From JAYKHL01 sp035284865 (GTDB taxonomy: Bacteria; Cyanobacteriota; Sericytochromatia; S15B-MN24; JAQBPE01): a DNA stretch of 16,550 nt. Below the pieces are notes generated by a model. That model was given only the letters and a program-made list of their open reading frames with translations. It made no database searches and was not told the DNA's origin. The stretch lies in contig JAYKHL010000051.1 in assembly GCA_035284865.1 (NCBI GenBank), positions 1-16,550 of the forward strand, in the 5' to 3' direction. The translations under genes were made by a program, and so were the position numbers. Below, in pieces: positions 13,361 to 16,550 of this stretch (the stretch's first letter is position 1; each line of letters starts with the position of its first letter).

Positions 13361-14545
13361 TCAAACCCGCTCGAGCACCATCGCGATGCCCTGGCCGCCT
13401 CCGATGCACGCGGAGGCCACCCCGTAGCGAGCCTGGCGCTCCTGCAGCTCGTACATCAGCGACAGCAGGATGCGGGCACCAGAGGCTCCGATCGGGTGTC
13501 CGAGCGCGATGGCACCTCCGTTGGGGTTCACCCGGTCGCGGTCGAGCCCGAGCTCCTTTTCCACGGCCAGGTACTGGGCGGCGAAGGCCTCGTTGATCTC
13601 GATGACGGCCATGTCGTCGAGCGTGAGGCCGGCCCGGCCCAGCGCGAGCCGGATGGCTGGCGCCGGGCCGATGCCCATCCGCCGGCCTGACACCCCCGCC
13701 ACGCCCCAGGAGACGATCCGCGCCTGGGGCTTCAGGCCGCGCGCGGTCACCTGCGCCTCGGTGGCGAGCACCAGGGCGCACGCGCCGTCGTTGATGCCCG
13801 AGGCGTTGCCCGGGGTCACCTCGCCTCCTTTCCGGAAGGCGGGTTTCAACGAGGCCAGCTTCTCCAGCGTCGTCTCGCGGGGGTGCTCGTCAAGGCTCAC
13901 GACCTTGGCCCCCCCCTTGCTCGGCACCTCGACGGGCACGATCTCGCGGGCGAGCCGGCCCCGTTCGATGGCAGCCCGCGCTGTCTGCTGGGAGCGCAGG
14001 GCGAAGGCGTCCATCTCGGCGCGGGTCACGCCGTACTCGATGGCAAGTTCCTCGGCGGTTTCTCCCATGATCAGGCCGCAGGCAGGGTCCACGAACACCG
14101 AGTGCGGTCCCAGCAAGGGGTCCTCGAGCGTCTGGTCGCCGCGCAGGCCGTCCCGGCCACCCCGCAGGATGAAGGGCGCCCGGCTCATACACTCCGTGCC
14201 TCCCACCAGCGTCAGCTCACTCTCGTCGAGGCGCATCGCCTGGCAGGCACTGATCACGGCCTGCATGCCTGAGCCGCACAGCCGGTTCACGACGAGGCCC
14301 GTGATGGTGTCAGCCATCCCGAGCTGGGTGCCCACGTGCTTGGAGAGGTAGTAGCTCTCCCGCTCGGCTTGCATCACGTTGCCCAGCACCACGCTGTCCA
14401 CCGCGTCGGGGGCGACGCCCGCGCGCGCGAGCGCGGCCCGACCAGCGGTCACCGCCAGCTGAGACGCGGACACGTGCCGCAGCTCTCCCATGTAGGTGCC
14501 GAACGGGGTGCGGGCCCCCTCTACGAGGTACAGGGCTTGCGTCAT
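13361..14545 (-). CDS. Acetyl-CoA C-acetyltransferase (thiolase)
   Basis: Encodes 394 aa, typical of the biosynthetic/degradative two-carbon thiolases (atoB, phaA, thlA). It condenses two acetyl-CoA or cleaves acetoacetyl-CoA or 3-ketoacyl-CoA in the cytoplasm. All three catalytic residues are present: C90 in NRLCGSGMQAV, H350 in GGAIALGHPIGASGAR and C380 in ACIGGGQGIA, with the NEAFAA motif between. The ATG at 14545 has AGGAGG 7 nt upstream. Chain-length preference cannot be told from sequence. Together with the ETF-QO gene upstream in the window it fits fatty-acid oxidation; its place before accD also ties it to acetyl-CoA use. A GC-rich hairpin lies between it and the porin gene. Confidence 0.95.
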   Translation of the reverse strand: MTQALYLVEGARTPFGTYMGELRHVSASQLAVTAGRAALARAGVAPDAVDSVVLGNVMQAERESYYLSKHVGTQLGMADTITGLVVNRLCGSGMQAVISACQAMRLDESELTLVGGTECMSRAPFILRGGRDGLRGDQTLEDPLLGPHSVFVDPACGLIMGETAEELAIEYGVTRAEMDAFALRSQQTARAAIERGRLAREIVPVEVPSKGGAKVVSLDEHPRETTLEKLASLKPAFRKGGEVTPGNASGINDGACALVLATEAQVTARGLKPQARIVSWGVAGVSGRRMGIGPAPAIRLALGRAGLTLDDMAVIEINEAFAAQYLAVEKELGLDRDRVNPNGGAIALGHPIGASGARILLSLMYELQERQARYGVASACIGGGQGIAMVLERV

Positions 14546-14559
14546 GTCAGAACCTCCTG

Positions 14560-14578
14560 CCGCGGGGGGAGCCCGCGG
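14560..14578 (-). repeat. GC hairpin between porin and thiolase genes
   Basis: CCGCGGG (14560-14566) and CCCGCGG (14572-14578) make a perfect 7-bp stem with a 5-nt loop, just upstream of the thiolase Shine-Dalgarno. There is no T-run on the minus strand, so it is not a normal intrinsic terminator. It could attenuate or stabilise a transcript end. Confidence 0.4.
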
Positions 14579-14588
14579 GCGCGATGCC

Positions 14589-16340
14589 TCAGAAGGGGAC
14601 GACCATCTGGGCAGAAAGCTGCTCGTGGGACACGAGCGACTGGTTGTTCAGCAGGGAGTTGTCCAGCCCCGGCGTGAACTTGCCGGAGCTGTACTCGAGC
14701 TGCAGCCGGGGCAAGCCGGCGAGCAGCACCTCAGTCTGCAACGTCAGGCCGGAGGCCATGGTGCGTTCGAACCCCGCCCCCGCCGTCTGCTGCGCGGCGA
14801 GCGTCAGGTGGGGGAAGACCGAGAACCCGGGGATCCGGAGGGCCAGCCCATAGCTGGCGTAGTCCAGGGCGCCCAGGCCGCCCAGCAGGGTGCGGCTGCC
14901 GAGCTGGAAGCTGCCGCCCGAGGGGCCCAGGCGGGTGCCCACGACCGAGCCCGCGTTGAGGCCCAGGCCCAGCCCGAACCCGGTGCCCAGCAGGTCGTTG
15001 CTCGCCAGCGTGACGCTGGCCTGCGAGGGGCTGAATTCGCCCGTGAAGGCCGTTCGCGCGACGCCTTGGAGGCTGAGGCCGAACGCATCAGAGCCGAGGT
15101 CGAGCGTCCCGGTCACGGTCTTGTTGGCCACCCCGGGCGCATCCGTGGGCAGGCCGACCGTCTTGGCGGCCAGCTGGGCCCTCACGACGCCGAAGTCGGC
15201 CCCGAGGGCGGCCAGCACGCGGCCGCCCGGCAGCGCCAGCTCCGGCTGCGGCAGGCTGGCCGGCAGGCCGAGGGTGTCGAACCGGGCGAGCTCACGTCCG
15301 GCCGTGCCACCCTGGTAGTAGGCCACCCCGAGCAGGAAAGGCCCGGCCTGGGTGGAGGCCACCGCGCCATAGTTCCCTCGGGGGCCCACCAGCTGGGTCG
15401 CGTTCGGGTCCAAGGCCTGCAAGCCGATGTCCGTGCCGGGCAGCCACCAGACGGGTTGGGCGGGGTCCCCGCCCAGCCCCACGGCCCCCGCGCCGCCGCC
15501 GACGGGCAGCCCGGGCGTGCCCACGAAGCCCCAGCCGCCCAGGCCCTCGCGCCAGACGTTGCCGGTGAACGGGTTCTTCAAGGAAGAGCCCAGCGTCAGC
15601 ACCTCGCTCGGGTTCAGCACGCCGACGTGTGCTGCCCAGGTCCCCGGCGTGTAGCTGATGTGAGCCCGGCTGAGGTAGGCCTCCAACCAGCCCTCGGGCT
15701 GGCCAGGAGCGCCGAAGGGGGCGCCCGGCCCGGATGGGCCGTAGACATCCCAGAACAGGGACGTGCGGGCGACCAGGTCGTCTCCCAGCGTGGCATCCAG
15801 GTTCACGCGGTTGCGGATGCGGACATCGTCCATCGGGGCCTGCGCTGCGGGCATGGCCCCCAGGTATGAGCGGTACTCGTTGCGCATCTCACCGCCCACC
15901 CGGACCCGCTTCTCGAGGGTTCCGACCCGCGCGTCCAGGGTCTCCACCTTGCCCTTGATCACCTCGAGCTCGTCCCGGAACTCGCGCTGCAGCCTGGCAA
16001 TGGTGCGCAGGTCGTCGGAACTCACGCCGGGCTCGATGCTGACGGGGTTTCCCGTGGCGCTCGAGACCAGCTCCTCCACCTTCGCCATCACCCGCGCCAG
16101 CGCGGCCGCTGCCTCGTAGCGGGTGATGGTGCGCGCCCCGCGGAAGGTCTTGTCGGCAAAGCCGTCCATCACCTCGTACTTCTCGACCAGCGCCTGGATC
16201 GCCTCGAAGGCCCAGTGGTCTGCAGGCAGGTCCTTCATCTCGCGCACGGGCGTGAACGCGGCGGCGGGCTGCGTGAGCCCCGGGCCAAGCGGCAGGACGC
16301 CCACGAGCGCAAGGGCCAAGAGGCGAGAGCAGGGTGGCAT
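14589..16340 (-). CDS. SLH-domain outer-membrane porin
   Basis: Encodes 583 aa. The ATG at 16340 has GGAGG 5 nt upstream and opens a signal peptide (SRLLALALVGVLPLG, cleavage near AAA-F, residue 28); a longer frame upstream runs through the promoter and was rejected. Residues 36-88 are one S-layer homology domain (PADHWAFEAIQALVEKYEVM, then FRGARTITRYEAAAALARVM), which tethers to peptidoglycan-linked polymer. Residues about 110-147 are a coiled coil (LQREFRDELEVIKGKVETLD). Residues from about 148 are amphipathic beta strands rich in Gly, and the chain ends in VVPF, the C-terminal aromatic used by BamA. This layout is that of cyanobacterial SomA/B, OmpM and Thermus-type porins and shows a diderm cell. 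Pore substrate is unknown. Confidence 0.9.
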   Translation of the reverse strand: MPPCSRLLALALVGVLPLGPGLTQPAAAFTPVREMKDLPADHWAFEAIQALVEKYEVMDGFADKTFRGARTITRYEAAAALARVMAKVEELVSSATGNPVSIEPGVSSDDLRTIARLQREFRDELEVIKGKVETLDARVGTLEKRVRVGGEMRNEYRSYLGAMPAAQAPMDDVRIRNRVNLDATLGDDLVARTSLFWDVYGPSGPGAPFGAPGQPEGWLEAYLSRAHISYTPGTWAAHVGVLNPSEVLTLGSSLKNPFTGNVWREGLGGWGFVGTPGLPVGGGAGAVGLGGDPAQPVWWLPGTDIGLQALDPNATQLVGPRGNYGAVASTQAGPFLLGVAYYQGGTAGRELARFDTLGLPASLPQPELALPGGRVLAALGADFGVVRAQLAAKTVGLPTDAPGVANKTVTGTLDLGSDAFGLSLQGVARTAFTGEFSPSQASVTLASNDLLGTGFGLGLGLNAGSVVGTRLGPSGGSFQLGSRTLLGGLGALDYASYGLALRIPGFSVFPHLTLAAQQTAGAGFERTMASGLTLQTEVLLAGLPRLQLEYSSGKFTPGLDNSLLNNQSLVSHEQLSAQMVVPF

Positions 16341-16405
16341 GAGGACCTCCGTGGAGCAGAAACGGCCAAGCAACCCTCGGCCCGCGGTGGTGGCGGGGGC
16401 GCTCG

Positions 16406-16423
16406 GGCCGGCTCCAGCCGGCC
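16406..16423 (-). repeat. Inverted repeat in the porin mRNA leader
   Basis: GGCCGGCT-CC-AGCCGGCC is an 8-bp perfect inverted repeat in the roughly 97-nt leader between the predicted start of transcription and the porin ATG. As RNA it would form a very stable stem and may affect translation or mRNA lifetime. Confidence 0.4.
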
Positions 16424-16443
16424 AGAGGGCAACCGACCCGTGC

Positions 16444-16472
16444 ACGATAGCACGGGGGTGGGGGGGCGTCAA
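16444..16472 (-). promoter_or_regulatory. Predicted sigma70-type promoter of the SLH porin gene
   Basis: On the minus strand TTGACG (16472-16467) and TATCGT (16449-16444) are separated by exactly 17 bp. The spacer is almost entirely a C7-A-C5 tract (G7 and G5 on the plus strand). The predicted start is near 16437. Confidence 0.55.
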
Positions 16473-16477
16473 AACGG

Positions 16478-16550
16478 CTAGGACTGGCCGTCGAGCGGCG
16501 CAGCGGTGGGGTCCGGGCCTGGCTCCCCCGGCGCGGAGCCTGTGGGGCCC
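16478..16550 (-). CDS. C-terminal end of an unidentified gene
   Basis: The minus frame ending at TAG (16480-16478) is open to the window edge, 24 codons, reading a Gly/Pro/Ala-rich tail ending in AAPLDGQS. Nearly all third positions are G or C, as in the real genes here, which supports coding. Nothing more can be said about function. Confidence 0.4.
   Translation of the reverse strand, partial: GPTGSAPGEPGPDPTAAPLDGQS

Noticed and set aside
16341..16472. Longer N-terminus of the SLH porin
   Set aside because: It passes through the predicted promoter and leader and would bury the signal peptide.

Overview
The window is compact, very GC-rich bacterial DNA with tightly packed genes. Stop-to-stop gaps at convergent gene pairs are only 4 to 9 bp. 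The cell is a diderm that respires aerobically. The evidence is an SLH-domain outer-membrane porin ending in a C-terminal Phe, three lipobox lipoproteins, and an ETF-quinone oxidoreductase. The single-SLH, coiled-coil, beta-barrel porin has an SLH sequence of the cyanobacterial type, so a non-photosynthetic relative of Cyanobacteria (a Sericytochromatia-like lineage) is my best guess. That placement is inference only. UGA is the ordinary stop for many genes here, so the genetic code is standard.

Left part (1-6300). A glycoside-hydrolase-like GHL10/DUF187 exported protein is cut by the left edge and lies behind an Fn3-type lipoprotein. Two small unknown genes, a lipoprotein and a 75-aa protein joined by an ATGA overlap, run the other way. 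Next comes ETF-QO, divergent from a family 1 glycoside hydrolase that carries a lipoprotein signal. Sigma70-like promoters for both sit between them. A DUF1232 protein and a YvlD/phage-holin-4-like membrane protein follow on the minus strand.

Centre (6400-7400). This is the most interesting part. An initiator tRNA-Met with its own promoter and terminator, and a tRNA-Gly(CCC) with its own promoter and terminator, flank a gene for a membrane-anchored thioredoxin-fold protein. That gene has an in-frame UGA exactly at the first position of the CxxC motif, giving U-P-A-C. A 7-bp hairpin with a GGUCC apical loop starts 12 nt after the UGA and looks like a bacterial SECIS element. The simplest reading is a selenocysteine-containing thioredoxin, which a standard gene caller would truncate or split in two. 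A hairpin-rich leader of about 190 nt precedes it.

Right part (7424-16550). A 91-aa unknown and a FUSC-like membrane protein are followed by a DUF2723 membrane protein, perhaps translationally coupled to an 8-aa leader ORF. On the minus strand a run of genes reads right to left: SLH porin, acetyl-CoA acetyltransferase (thiolase), accD, accA, pfkA. The accD-accA-pfkA block has overlapping or near-overlapping ends and joins fatty-acid precursor synthesis to glycolysis. It resembles the Bacillus accDA-pfkA-pyk order but lacks pyk. The porin promoter has a G7/G5 tract as its 17-bp spacer. The C-terminal end of one more minus-strand gene lies at the right edge.
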